NCBI GenBank assembly: GCA_027307045.1
Contig: DAHUXR010000009.1
Location: 1 to 64,000 of the forward strand
Reading direction: 5' to 3'
DNA: 64,000 bases
Source: Acidobacteriaceae bacterium
Lineage (GTDB): Bacteria > Acidobacteriota > Terriglobia > Terriglobales > Acidobacteriaceae
The translations under genes and the position numbers were made by a program. This document shows, piece after piece, positions 1 through 8,951 of this stretch (position 1 is the stretch's first letter; each line of letters starts with the position of its first letter). The notes under the pieces are model-generated. The model saw only the letters and a program-made list of their open reading frames with translations. It had not been told where the DNA came from and did no database searches.

Positions 1-2
1 TG

Positions 3-2327
3 GGCACGTTCGGCATGATGATCCGCAATGCCGTGCGGCTGCTGGAATCGAACTCGGCTTTGCTGGAGCGCGAACGCAACAAGGCGCGATTCATCCTCAT
101 CGACGAGTTTCAGGATTGCAATTCCAGCAATATCATCCTGGCGCAGCTTCTCGCCGGGGAAGAACAGAACATTTTTGCCGTTGGCGATCCAGACCAGGCT
201 ATCTATCGCTTTCGCGGCGCGTCTAGCGCGGCCTTTGAAGAATTCCAGAAGCGCTTTCCCCTGACTGAGGGCGTGGTGCTGGACGAAAATCAACGCTCGC
301 GCGGAAATATTTTGCGCGTGGCTTTCTCGGCCATCAATGAGAATCCTCCGGTGCAATCGCTGGGCGACCGCGTAAAGTTCCAGCGCGCGCAGCTTGAATC
401 CGGGCGTGACCGTAGAGACCAGCAGGAAGGACGCTTCGCGTTTGACGAACCGGTGGAGATCGTTCTTACCGATTGTCATGAGAGCGAGGCCGCGCTGATC
501 GGTGAAGAGATTGCCGAGTTGCGACGGAATCGGCGTCCGGGCGACTGCTCGATGGCAGTGCTCTACCGTCAGCACATGCAGCGGGAAGATCTGATGGCGG
601 AGCTGGCGGCGCGTGATATTCCTTTCATTGTGATTGGGCTCAATGTATTGGAAACGGCCATGGCGCGGGATGTGCTGGCATTGGCCGGGGCCGTTGGTAA
701 TGACAATGATGCTGACAGTCTGTTTCGTGTTTGCGCCCTGCCAAAGTTTAATGTCGCTGCCGATGAGTTGCGAAAGAAGCTGAGTGCAGCCGCCGGACAG
801 AAAAGTTTTAAAGCCGTGCTACACACGCTGGAGTCTGCGGCGCCGGTGCTGGAGACGATTAAGGAAGCGCGTGCATTCATCCGGGAACAGGAGCTAAGCG
901 CGGAAGGCGCGCTCACATATCTTGTCCGGCAGTTTGGTTTGTCGGAACAGGACGCGGTGGTACAGGCAATCCTCCGCTTTGCTTCGGCGTGGGAGAAAAA
1001 GGCGTTCGTCAAGAACACGTCGTTACCGGAGTTCCTGCAATATCTGGATTACCACCAGAAGGGGCGGGGCATTATTCCGTTGTTTACCGAAGAGCAGATG
1101 GCGGAACTGGAGCGCCGCAATCCTGGAGCAGTGCAGTTGATGAGCGTGCATGCCGCCAAGGGGCTGGAGTTTTCCCATGTCTGGCTGCTGCGAGTTACTT
1201 CAGGAGCGTTTCCCACGTATTTCAAGGAAGGGCTGTTTGAGTTTCCTCCGGCATTGCGCAGCTCTATTGCCGTAGGCGAAGGCAAGCTGGTGCATGACCA
1301 GGAAGAGCGCAGGCTGTTCTATGTTGCCATTACGCGGGCGCGTGACCGGCTGAGCATCGGGTCGCGCCCGGGGAAAGGGAAAAAAGATCCCACGCCGCCG
1401 GGCTTTCTGCGCCCTCTGATCGGCGACCGACGGCTGACCGCTGCGTTAACTACTCGGACCAGCAATGGGACAACACCGGCCACGTTGCCGCTTGACCCTT
1501 CACCCCTGGGGCGCTGGATGCTGCTACCCCCGGCTTTTGGCCCGGAGATGGCACTAAGCGCGAACGCCGTCCAGAGTTACGCGACATGCCCGATGAAGTT
1601 CAAGCTGGAGCGCGACTGGAAGATTCCCGGCGAGCCAGCGGCGGCCATGCAGTATGGTTTCGCCATCCACACGGTGCTGAAGAACTATTACGATCCGGGT
1701 GCGCATGCAAAGGAACTCAGCGTTGAAGACGCGATTGAGGCCTTCAAGGTTGAATTCGGCAAAGGCTACATTGACGACCCAGTGCAACGGAAGATGTATG
1801 AAGAGCGCGGAGTGGACCAGTTGCGCACGCTGCTGCTGGCCAGCCCCAGAGGATCGGCCAACGTGATTGCCACGGAGCACAAGTTCAGCTTCAAGCTGCG
1901 TGAAAGGGAGATCAAGGGACGCATTGACCGCATTGATCTGCTTGAAGAGGGCGTGGTTCGCGTGATCGATTACAAGACCGGAGCGCCGAAGGAGCGCAAG
2001 TTTGCCGACGAGAGCCTGCAGCTATCGATCTATGCCATGGCCGTGGCGCAGATGGACTTGTCGCCACGGGAGCTGGTGCTGGTGAACGTGCAGGACAATA
2101 GCCTGGCGGTTTCCAGCCGGACGCCAAAGCAGCTGGATTCCGCGCGCGAAAAAATAGAAGAGGCGGCGGAGGGCATCCGGCGCGGTGAGTTTGATCCCAA
2201 GCCGGGATCGCATTGCCGCTGGTGTGATTATCAAAACCTGTGTCCGGCGACAGAGCAGCGCGTCTTTCTGCCGGTAAAGCCGCTTGATCTTGAAGCTGAG
2301 AAAAAAGTTGCCGGGGTGAATGGATGA
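3..2327 (+). CDS. UvrD/Rep-type ATP-dependent helicase with C-terminal PD-(D/E)XK nuclease (5' truncated by window)
   Basis: The reading frame is open to the window edge, so the Walker A region lies upstream and this is the C-terminal ~775 residues. What remains begins with helicase motif II (LIDEFQD) and motif III (AVGDPDQAIYRFRGA). It continues through the UvrD C-terminal motifs (VHAAKGLEFSHVWL; LFYVAITRARDRL). The last ~250 residues form a RecB-like nuclease: a first Cys in SYATCPMKF, the catalytic GRIDRID...VIDYKTG, then CRWCDYQNLCP, which together fit a four-Cys Fe-S cluster as in AddB/Cas4-type nucleases. The architecture matches helicase-nucleases of recombinational DNA repair. Whether it is an AddA/AddB-like subunit or a stand-alone enzyme cannot be decided without the N-terminus. 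rmuC follows 174 bases later, also a DNA-recombination gene. Confidence 0.88.
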   Translation, partial: GTFGMMIRNAVRLLESNSALLERERNKARFILIDEFQDCNSSNIILAQLLAGEEQNIFAVGDPDQAIYRFRGASSAAFEEFQKRFPLTEGVVLDENQRSRGNILRVAFSAINENPPVQSLGDRVKFQRAQLESGRDRRDQQEGRFAFDEPVEIVLTDCHESEAALIGEEIAELRRNRRPGDCSMAVLYRQHMQREDLMAELAARDIPFIVIGLNVLETAMARDVLALAGAVGNDNDADSLFRVCALPKFNVAADELRKKLSAAAGQKSFKAVLHTLESAAPVLETIKEARAFIREQELSAEGALTYLVRQFGLSEQDAVVQAILRFASAWEKKAFVKNTSLPEFLQYLDYHQKGRGIIPLFTEEQMAELERRNPGAVQLMSVHAAKGLEFSHVWLLRVTSGAFPTYFKEGLFEFPPALRSSIAVGEGKLVHDQEERRLFYVAITRARDRLSIGSRPGKGKKDPTPPGFLRPLIGDRRLTAALTTRTSNGTTPATLPLDPSPLGRWMLLPPAFGPEMALSANAVQSYATCPMKFKLERDWKIPGEPAAAMQYGFAIHTVLKNYYDPGAHAKELSVEDAIEAFKVEFGKGYIDDPVQRKMYEERGVDQLRTLLLASPRGSANVIATEHKFSFKLREREIKGRIDRIDLLEEGVVRVIDYKTGAPKERKFADESLQLSIYAMAVAQMDLSPRELVLVNVQDNSLAVSSRTPKQLDSAREKIEEAAEGIRRGEFDPKPGSHCRWCDYQNLCPATEQRVFLPVKPLDLEAEKKVAGVNG

Positions 2328-2501
2328 TGAAATCGGGTCATCGGGTAATCGGGACATCGGAAAGCCAAATCTCACCACGGAGGGGCGGTGTTCCTTCGCG
2401 TCCTCTCCGGTTAAAGGATTTTCAATTGTGACGATCTTTGGTTTGACGACCTTGGACGATTTAGGCATTGCCGGTAATTCCCGCAGGATCGGAGTGAGTT
2501 C
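2328..2501. repeat. Intergenic spacer with reiterated 'atcggg' modules
   Basis: The spacer between the helicase and rmuC opens with short reiterations of the type atcgggtcatcgggtaatcg, followed by atcggaaagccaaatctcac near 2354-2375. The second module recurs, slightly varied, at about 12820-12850. I see no convincing gene here. A 61-codon frame at 2320-2505 has no ribosome binding site and a composition unlike its neighbours. Confidence 0.5.
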
Positions 2502-3941
2502 ATGATGGGCGTGGCAAACATTCTGCTGATAGCGGTGGGGGCTGTTTTTGGTTTCGCCATAGCGTGGCTGTTGGTGCGTCCGAATGCGGCGGTGTTGAAC
2601 GCACGCTTGTCCGCCCTGCAGCAGGAGTTGGCGAAGGCGCGGCTGGAAGCGACGAAGTTCACAGACCTGAACACGCAGTTGAATGCCGCCAAGGTCAAGC
2701 TGGAAACCACGGTTGTGCTGGAACGCAAAGCCAATGACGACAAATTGGCCATCCTGAACCAGATGACGCAGGAGCTGCGTGACAGCTTTCAGGCGCTTTC
2801 CGCCGAGGCGCTTAAGAGCAACAACCAGGCATTTCTTCATCTCGCGCAATCGACACTGGAAAAATTTCAGAGCGAAGCCAAGGGTGACTTGGAGTTGCGG
2901 CAGCAGGCGGTGGAAAATCTGGTGGCCCCGATAGGGGAATCGCTCAAGAAAGTGGATGAGCAAATCCGCCAGATGGAAAGTGTACGCGACCGAGCTTACG
3001 GCGATCTGACGACACAGGTTCGCTCGTTGATCTCAACGCAGGAAAAACTTCAGACCGAGACCGGTAACCTGGTGAAAGCGCTGCGCAGTCCTACAGTGCG
3101 AGGACGCTGGGGAGAGATTCAGCTCCGGCGCGTGGTCGAGATTGCCGGTATGCTTCCGTACTGCGACTTCGTGGAGCAGGAGACGGTCACCACCAGCACG
3201 GGGCGGTTGCGTCCCGATCTGGTTGTGCGGCTGCCCGGAGGCAAGAACGTTGTTGTGGACGCCAAGACGCCGCTGCTGGCGTATCTGGAAGCCGTGGAGG
3301 CGACGGATGATGACTTCCGCCGGCAGAAACTTGCGGACCATGCCAACCAGGTGCGAACGCATATGCTCCAGCTCAGCTCAAAGCTCTACCAGGAACAGTT
3401 TGAGCACACGCCTGAGTTTGTGGTGATGTTCCTGCCGGGCGAGACATTTTTCAGCGCAGCGCTGGAGCAAGATCCCGCGCTGATTGAGCGCGGAGTGTCA
3501 CAAAAAGTTATTCCTGCGTCGCCCACAACGCTCATCGCTTTGCTTAAGGCCGTCGCCTACGGCTGGAACCAGGAGAAGCTGGCCCGCAACGCAAAAGAAA
3601 TCAGCGTACTGGGTAAGGAACTTCACGACCGCCTGCGGATGCTCGGCGCACACATCGACAACGTAGGCAAAGGACTTGACCGCGCGGTGGAGTCTTACAA
3701 CAAGGCCGTGGGGTCGCTGGAGAGCCGCGTGATGGTGTCGGCCCGCAAGTTTGTCGAGCTGGGCGCTCCCGTCACTGAGGAGATTGCCGAACTGAGCCCC
3801 ATCGAGACCACAACCAGAAATCTGACACTGGATTTTGACGATCCTGAAAAGGCAGACCCTGCGAAGAATGAGGAGCCTGCCGTTGGAAATGATCGTCTAT
3901 CTGGGAGAAACGCACTCTCGGCGAGCAAGGCATCAGACTGA
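2502..3941 (+). CDS. rmuC: DNA recombination protein RmuC
   Basis: The 479-residue product starts with one N-terminal membrane helix (about residues 4-24). A long coiled coil follows (about 30-190), then the conserved RmuC nuclease-like core containing GRWGEIQLRRVVEIAGM and VVDAKTPLLAYLEAVE. RmuC proteins limit rearrangements at inverted repeats; the core is thought to be PD-(D/E)XK-like. An ATG pair occurs at 2502/2505 with GGAG at 2491-2494. The 3' end overlaps the convergent CPBP protease gene by 9 bases. Proximity to a helicase-nuclease suggests a shared DNA-repair role, which is inference. Confidence 0.93.
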   Translation: MMGVANILLIAVGAVFGFAIAWLLVRPNAAVLNARLSALQQELAKARLEATKFTDLNTQLNAAKVKLETTVVLERKANDDKLAILNQMTQELRDSFQALSAEALKSNNQAFLHLAQSTLEKFQSEAKGDLELRQQAVENLVAPIGESLKKVDEQIRQMESVRDRAYGDLTTQVRSLISTQEKLQTETGNLVKALRSPTVRGRWGEIQLRRVVEIAGMLPYCDFVEQETVTTSTGRLRPDLVVRLPGGKNVVVDAKTPLLAYLEAVEATDDDFRRQKLADHANQVRTHMLQLSSKLYQEQFEHTPEFVVMFLPGETFFSAALEQDPALIERGVSQKVIPASPTTLIALLKAVAYGWNQEKLARNAKEISVLGKELHDRLRMLGAHIDNVGKGLDRAVESYNKAVGSLESRVMVSARKFVELGAPVTEEIAELSPIETTTRNLTLDFDDPEKADPAKNEEPAVGNDRLSGRNALSASKASD

Positions 3942-4721
3942 AAACTGGGCTGCGAATTGTTTTCTTGTGACCTTCCATGTCAGCAAGGTGGCGCACAGAA
4001 TCGTGGTCCATTGCAGGACGAACGGGAACCAGCCTCCCAGTGCGGTTTTGCTGACGGAAAAAAGCTCCCAATAAAAATTCATCAGGGCGTGGACGGTCCA
4101 GGGAAACCAGACGGAATCCCAGCGGTAATAAAACCAGGCGAAGAACACGCCCCCGCTGCTCAGTATGAAGAAAAGGGCTGCGGCTTCACGAAAATTGCCT
4201 CCTTGCTCAACATGTCCCCAGCCAAATAGAACCGCAGTGGGGATGATCGCCAGCCACACCGGCCAGCGACAGCGGTGATAAAGCTGGCCGAATCCATAGG
4301 CGCGAACCAACAGCTCTTCAGCAAAAGGCGCGAAGAAAGCGAGATAGAAAATATTCTGCCACACGATCTTTCCAAGGTGATGGGTGATCGCCAAGCCGAA
4401 GAAAAATGGGGAGGTGGCCAGGACTCCGAACAGCAGTCCTTTGCTGAAGCCGCGATCCAAGCCGAGTTCGGTAAATGTCTGCCTGAAATTCTTCCCCAGT
4501 GAAAGAGCGACCGCCACCAGGCAAATAAGAATCTGCAAAGAAGTTTTGATCCCTTCCGGTACATAAAAGGGATGGACCCGGTACAGATGGCGGTAGGCGG
4601 GGATGCGCACCAGCCAAGCTTGAGCGTCATAAAGAACGCAGAGCACAGCCAGAACCAAAACAGAGTACAGCACGCGGGTGCGGTTTATTTTCAACGGAAC
4701 TCCAGCAGCGGTTCTCGACAC
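3933..4721 (-). CDS. CPBP family intramembrane metalloprotease (first copy)
   Basis: This is a multi-pass membrane protein of 262 residues from the preferred GTG start, which has GAGGGAGAG about 9 bases upstream. A TTG start at 4757 would add 12 residues but lies inside a terminator U-tract, so I did not use it. The three CPBP (CAAX protease/bacteriocin-processing, 'Abi') motifs are present: E135-E136...R140 in EELLVR, H170 in LFGWGHVEQ, and H211...N215 in HALMN. These residues form the metal site of the Rce1-like glutamyl protease fold. The substrate is unknown. The gene is directly downstream of the Lys-rich mini-gene and its terminator, and a second CPBP gene lies on the same strand upstream of that. 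Confidence 0.85.
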   Translation of the reverse strand: MSRTAAGVPLKINRTRVLYSVLVLAVLCVLYDAQAWLVRIPAYRHLYRVHPFYVPEGIKTSLQILICLVAVALSLGKNFRQTFTELGLDRGFSKGLLFGVLATSPFFFGLAITHHLGKIVWQNIFYLAFFAPFAEELLVRAYGFGQLYHRCRWPVWLAIIPTAVLFGWGHVEQGGNFREAAALFFILSSGGVFFAWFYYRWDSVWFPWTVHALMNFYWELFSVSKTALGGWFPFVLQWTTILCATLLTWKVTRKQFAAQFSV

Positions 4722-4756
4722 CGAAGTATTCTCTCCCTCGGCCCGCGCGGATGACA

Positions 4757-4790
4757 ATTAAAAAAACTAAGGGGACGCTTGCGCGTCCCC
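4757..4790 (-). terminator. Rho-independent terminator of the Lys-rich mini-gene
   Basis: An 8-bp perfect stem (ggggacgc at 4771-4778 with gcgtcccc at 4783-4790) has the tetraloop ttgc. On the minus strand it is extended by AA/TT and followed by a U-rich run (TTAGTTTTTTTAATTG). It begins 23 bases after the stop codon of the 14-residue frame. It also sits just upstream of the CPBP gene at 3933-4721, so it could act as an attenuator for that gene. Confidence 0.85.
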
Positions 4791-4813
4791 TTTAGGTTTG
4801 ATGTGAAGAGTTG

Positions 4814-4858
4814 TTATTTCTTTTTGCTCTTCTTTTTTGCCTTTTTCTTGGTTGCCAT
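4814..4858 (-). CDS. Tiny Lys-rich peptide, 14 residues (MATKKKAKKKSKKK)
   Basis: The frame has nine lysines in fourteen codons. It is supported by a complete expression context on the minus strand: a near-consensus sigma-70 promoter (4925-4953), a ~60-base leader, the ribosome-binding sequence GGAAAGGGAGAA shortly before the ATG, and a strong intrinsic terminator 23 bases after the stop. The composition resembles the Lys/Ala-rich tails of bacterial histone H1-like proteins. I know of no named family. Possible roles are a nucleic-acid-binding peptide, a cationic secreted peptide, or a lysine-codon leader peptide controlling the downstream CPBP gene. That it is a transcription unit is well supported; the function is open. 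Confidence 0.62.
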   Translation of the reverse strand: MATKKKAKKKSKKK

Positions 4859-4892
4859 GTTTCTATTCTCCCTTTCCATTTTTCATGGATGT

Positions 4893-4914
4893 GCGGTCCT
4901 AAGTAAAAAACCGC
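4893..4914 (-). other. Leader hairpin of the mini-gene
   Basis: A 5-bp stem (gcggt 4893-4897 / accgc 4910-4914) with a 12-base loop lies at the 5' end of the expected mini-gene transcript, upstream of the ribosome-binding sequence. Between it and the ATG the leader also contains a seven-codon minus-strand frame (M-K-N-G-K-G-E) whose stop overlaps the Shine-Dalgarno region. Confidence 0.35.
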
Positions 4915-4924
4915 AATTGATGAA

Positions 4925-4953
4925 TGTATAGAGTGGTTGAAAATCGAAGTCAA
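4925..4953 (-). promoter_or_regulatory. Sigma-70 promoter of the Lys-rich mini-gene
   Basis: On the minus strand there is TTGACT (4948-4953), a 17-base spacer and TATACA (4925-4930). The -35 is preceded by an AT-rich tract (4954-4980) that could act as an UP element. The start point is predicted near 4918. Few promoters in the window match consensus this well. Confidence 0.75.
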
Positions 4954-5237
4954 GAAAAAAATTGATGTCATTTTTGATTTCCAGCCGGCTCAAGAACGTG
5001 GAAAAGTCATTTCGGCGGTGAAACGCGATCATGATTTCAAAATAACTTTGCGTGGCGAAGAGAAAAAGCCTTGATCTAAGCGAGGTTCGTGCATGTTAAA
5101 AAGAAATCTTCTTCTCTGGGTGAAGAGAGCAGACAAAATAAAATCCTTCGGGGCGATGGTGCGCGGGTACCTTGGTAACCAATTATTTTTTTGTCATGCG
5201 GCCATTATGTCAGCGGCAATGATGCATGCGAAGAAGA
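4954..5237. other. AT-rich intergenic stretch between the two CPBP genes
   Basis: I find no recognisable gene here. Two short plus-strand frames exist. One at 4907-5074 has no ATG (TTG at 4937 is the only plausible start) but reads as a charged, protein-like sequence. The other, 5093-5260, encodes 55 residues, is cationic and hydrophobic, and has GAGG 7 bases before its ATG; it ends inside the 3' end of the convergent CPBP gene. Both are weak candidates. Confidence 0.3.
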
Positions 5238-6035
5238 TCAATGCCGGGTCACGAGCTTGAAAAGGCCGATACCGGCGATGGAATCCTGGAACGCATGGGC
5301 CATCATTCCCGGCCGCAGACTCTTCCGCAGGTGCGCCAGTATGCCGAAGAAAATTCCATAGATGCCGATCACAATCATCATTCGCGTGCCCTGGTATCCA
5401 TGCGCAAGGCCAAAAAGGATTCCCGAAGCTACGATGCCAATGATCGCATTGCGGCCCAGCGCGCCAAATTGCCGCTGTAGATATCCGCGGAAAATGATTT
5501 CTTCAAACAAACCGGCGCATACGCTCAACAGTACAAAGAGACCGGCTTCAAGATAAGTGTGGGGAGCCATGGGCCCAAGAATGCGAACGGTATCGTCGAC
5601 CGATTTCTGCATGTTGTGGAGATCGATGGTACCGAGGGCGACGCGAATCCCGAACAGCAGCAGTAGGGACGTAATCCAAAAACCGAAGGCCAGACCCACA
5701 TCCAGCAAAAACGCTTCCACGGTCTTCCAGCGGCCGCCGATCAGGTCACGCATGCGAACGCCGCGCAGACGAATGCCAAACCAAATGAACAGGATCAGGA
5801 TCAGTTGCGTGACAAACGTACCGCCATAAAGCAGAATTCGCGAACCCGAACCGTGTACCGCACCGACCTTCGACGATCCCAGAAATGAGTTGCCCAGGAT
5901 CAACGCAGTGATCAGTATGGTGTGCCACAGAGGCGCGATGAGAGCAGGCTGAGCCGGCGCGGCGGGTGCGACAAGCGGTTCAGAGAGAGAGGCTGGAGCC
6001 TCAGGCGTGGACTGCGGGTCAATGAACTGGGTCAT
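5238..6035 (-). CDS. CPBP family intramembrane metalloprotease (second copy)
   Basis: The 265-residue protein has a Pro/Ala-rich cytoplasmic N-terminus (1-35) followed by about seven hydrophobic segments. CPBP motifs are E178-E179...R183 (EEIIFRG), H212 (FGLAHGYQG) and H247...D251 (HAFQD). The family includes CAAX-type prenyl proteases and bacteriocin-associated immunity or processing proteins; the substrate here is unknown. It starts at an ATG with no clear Shine-Dalgarno. Its promoter region is shared with the divergent thiolase gene: the minus-strand complement of the inverted repeat at 6062-6079 carries TATAAG. It is unlike the first CPBP copy except at the motifs, so the two are not a recent duplication. 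Confidence 0.85.
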   Translation of the reverse strand: MTQFIDPQSTPEAPASLSEPLVAPAAPAQPALIAPLWHTILITALILGNSFLGSSKVGAVHGSGSRILLYGGTFVTQLILILFIWFGIRLRGVRMRDLIGGRWKTVEAFLLDVGLAFGFWITSLLLLFGIRVALGTIDLHNMQKSVDDTVRILGPMAPHTYLEAGLFVLLSVCAGLFEEIIFRGYLQRQFGALGRNAIIGIVASGILFGLAHGYQGTRMMIVIGIYGIFFGILAHLRKSLRPGMMAHAFQDSIAGIGLFKLVTRH

Positions 6036-6061
6036 AGTTTTGGAAGCGCGCGGGCGCTGTG

Positions 6062-6079
6062 CTTCATCTTATAATGAAG
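6062..6079. promoter_or_regulatory. Inverted repeat overlapping the -10 region between CPBP and thiolase genes
   Basis: CTTCAT (6062-6067) and ATGAAG (6074-6079) form a perfect 6-6-6 inverted repeat. It contains TATAAT (6070-6075) on the plus strand and TATAAG on the minus strand. It sits 25-43 bases upstream of the thiolase ATG. This fits a shared divergent promoter with an operator, but no good -35 element is visible on the plus strand. Confidence 0.45.
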
Positions 6080-6104
6080 GGTTGGGATTCCTAAGGAGAG
6101 ATTT

Positions 6105-7292
<1,188 letters not shown>

Positions 7293-7563
7293 CCGCAAAG
7301 GACACGAAGGAACTCAAAGGAAATCAGGCCGCGAATTAACGCGAATCAGAATTGATTTGAATCTGAAATCCCTCACGCAGTGAGGGAGCCCTATAGCGGC
7401 GAGAGACTAGGCAGAACAGAAATCAGGCCGCGAATCAACGGAATTTCTGAAATGCGCCAGAATCGCACGTGTTTCTTTGTGGTTCGGTCTTCGCAATGAT
7501 AGGGCTCCCTCCACCCGAAAAGCGGCGGGTTCGGGACTTCGGAACAAGCGCAGCTCGGGATTT
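7293..7563. repeat. Intergenic repeat block after the thiolase gene
   Basis: No gene is visible. The block contains two copies of the 'ggccgcgaattaacgcgaat' module (about 7328 and 7424). It also has a perfect small hairpin ccctcac-gca-gtgaggg (7371-7387). Inverted modules 'gagggagccctatag' (about 7383) and 'atagggctccctcc' (about 7499-7512) could pair as outer arms. The same 'ctccctc' arms reappear at 23979-24164. Confidence 0.6.
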
Positions 7564-8763
7564 TTACTTGTCATCCGGCCCGTCAATCACAATCTTCCTT
7601 AGCCCGCGGTAGAGCGCCTGCACTTCTTCATAGATATTCGAGATGCCTTCAGTAAAGCGCGTGATGCTGCCGCCATCAAGGTCCGCTGTGACGTTGTGGG
7701 CCAGTTTGCGCAGCATGTGCATGCGTTCGGCCTCAAGCTGGGGCAGGACTTCAAAAGGGTCACCGCCTTTGGAGTTCAGGTCGACCCACTGCACCACCGA
7801 CCACGCGGTCTGCCGGAGATGCTCCACCGCGTCATGAAACTGGGCGATGATGCGCGGGTCCACCTTGTCAATTACCAGACCCTGTTCCAGCTGATTGAGT
7901 TCTTCAATCGTGCGGGTAACCTGAGTTGACATCTGGCTGGACATTTTGCTTGAACCTCCGCGTGAAATTGGTTGAATGGTGCTCGGGGTGAACGGCCGGG
8001 AAACCGGAAGTGGATCTTCGGGCGCGAGCTTTCGCGGATCGTCCGTGCTCAAGTCAAGCGATCCGGAAAGCAGGCTCAGGATGTATTCAAGCTTGCCCTG
8101 GTCCTCTCTACTCAACTGCGTAAACACCAGACCCAGCCCAACGGCGTGGTGTGAAGTCTTGACCTGTGCGCGGCCTCGCACCACGTTGTCACGCACACGC
8201 AGCATAACAAGGATTTCCGTGCCCACCGGAAGCGTGGATACGGTTTCAACGTAACAGCCGGTCAGGCTCAAGTCACTTAAGTTGCCAAACACTGGTGGCG
8301 CACCCTCATTGCGGCGCATCTCAATGCCGCCGGTGCAGTGGAAACGCTGCTGGGCCCTTCTGGTTCCCGTGGGTTCTGGCATGGGTCTCCTTGCCTGTTG
8401 CGCTGCCTGGGCCGTGCCGGCAAACCCAGTAAAGCTGGAAGCAGACTGCGTTGTCTGTATGGCCGGCGATTTCAGCTTTGCACCAAAGAGCTTCTTGTCC
8501 GGCTCAACTACCTGTATACCGATCTGTCTTGACTTGGCTGCGTCACGTCCAACCCAGACTACTTTGCAGCGTGCTTTCTGGTTTTCATGCTGGAGGGAGA
8601 TGACTTCGCCTTCGCGGACACAATCAATCCCGATGAGCCGCGCGCCAACGGAGCTGGCATTCACCGTGCGAGCATGTTGCACAAACGGTTTCCCGTAGAG
8701 ATCCATGCCCCACACTTTAACGTCGAGGCTGATGTCAACGCGAGGCTCAAGATACCGCGTCAT
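7564..8763 (-). CDS. Tandem PilZ-domain protein with C-terminal helical domain
   Basis: The protein has 399 residues from the ATG (a GTG nine bases upstream would add three). A first PilZ-like barrel (about 1-100) has a [N]xSxxG-type motif (NASSVGARL) but a weak RxxxR. A second (about 130-235) has the Arg cluster RRAQQRF followed by DLSLTGCYVE, matching D/NxSxxG, so it is the more likely c-di-GMP binder. The last ~130 residues are helical, rich in Leu and Glu, and unassigned. There is no membrane segment. It probably couples c-di-GMP to an unknown partner; other PilZ proteins lie at 13584 and 17919. Confidence 0.82.
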   Translation of the reverse strand: MTRYLEPRVDISLDVKVWGMDLYGKPFVQHARTVNASSVGARLIGIDCVREGEVISLQHENQKARCKVVWVGRDAAKSRQIGIQVVEPDKKLFGAKLKSPAIQTTQSASSFTGFAGTAQAAQQARRPMPEPTGTRRAQQRFHCTGGIEMRRNEGAPPVFGNLSDLSLTGCYVETVSTLPVGTEILVMLRVRDNVVRGRAQVKTSHHAVGLGLVFTQLSREDQGKLEYILSLLSGSLDLSTDDPRKLAPEDPLPVSRPFTPSTIQPISRGGSSKMSSQMSTQVTRTIEELNQLEQGLVIDKVDPRIIAQFHDAVEHLRQTAWSVVQWVDLNSKGGDPFEVLPQLEAERMHMLRKLAHNVTADLDGGSITRFTEGISNIYEEVQALYRGLRKIVIDGPDDK

Positions 8764-8839
8764 AAAAAACACCGGTGAGAATGGCTTGATGGTACTTTCA
8801 AAAGGGGGTCAAATTCAATGAAAACATGTACTTGAGTAA

Positions 8840-8873
8840 CCCCAGAGGTCAAGCGGTTACGGTACCTCTGGGG
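8840..8873. other. Perfect 10-bp hairpin upstream of the ComM gene
   Basis: ccccagaggt (8840-8849) pairs with acctctgggg (8864-8873) across a 14-base loop. No U-run follows on either strand, so it is not a standard terminator. It lies between divergently read genes and could be an operator or an mRNA structure. Confidence 0.45.
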
Positions 8874-8951
8874 TGATTCAGTCTGCAAAATTCTGCATTT
8901 CAGCCCGCTCTTGCTAGAATGCTTTGCCAGCCCAGGAGATCACCCGCCAGC

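Noticed and set aside
2320..2505. A 61-codon plus-strand frame overlapping the end of the helicase gene
   Set aside because: It consists of repeat-like 'atcggg' sequence, has no ribosome-binding site and ends at the rmuC start; best read as spacer.
7371..7387. ccctcac-gca-gtgaggg as thiolase terminator
   Set aside because: The stem is good but no T-run follows on either strand, and it is part of a repeat block found elsewhere.
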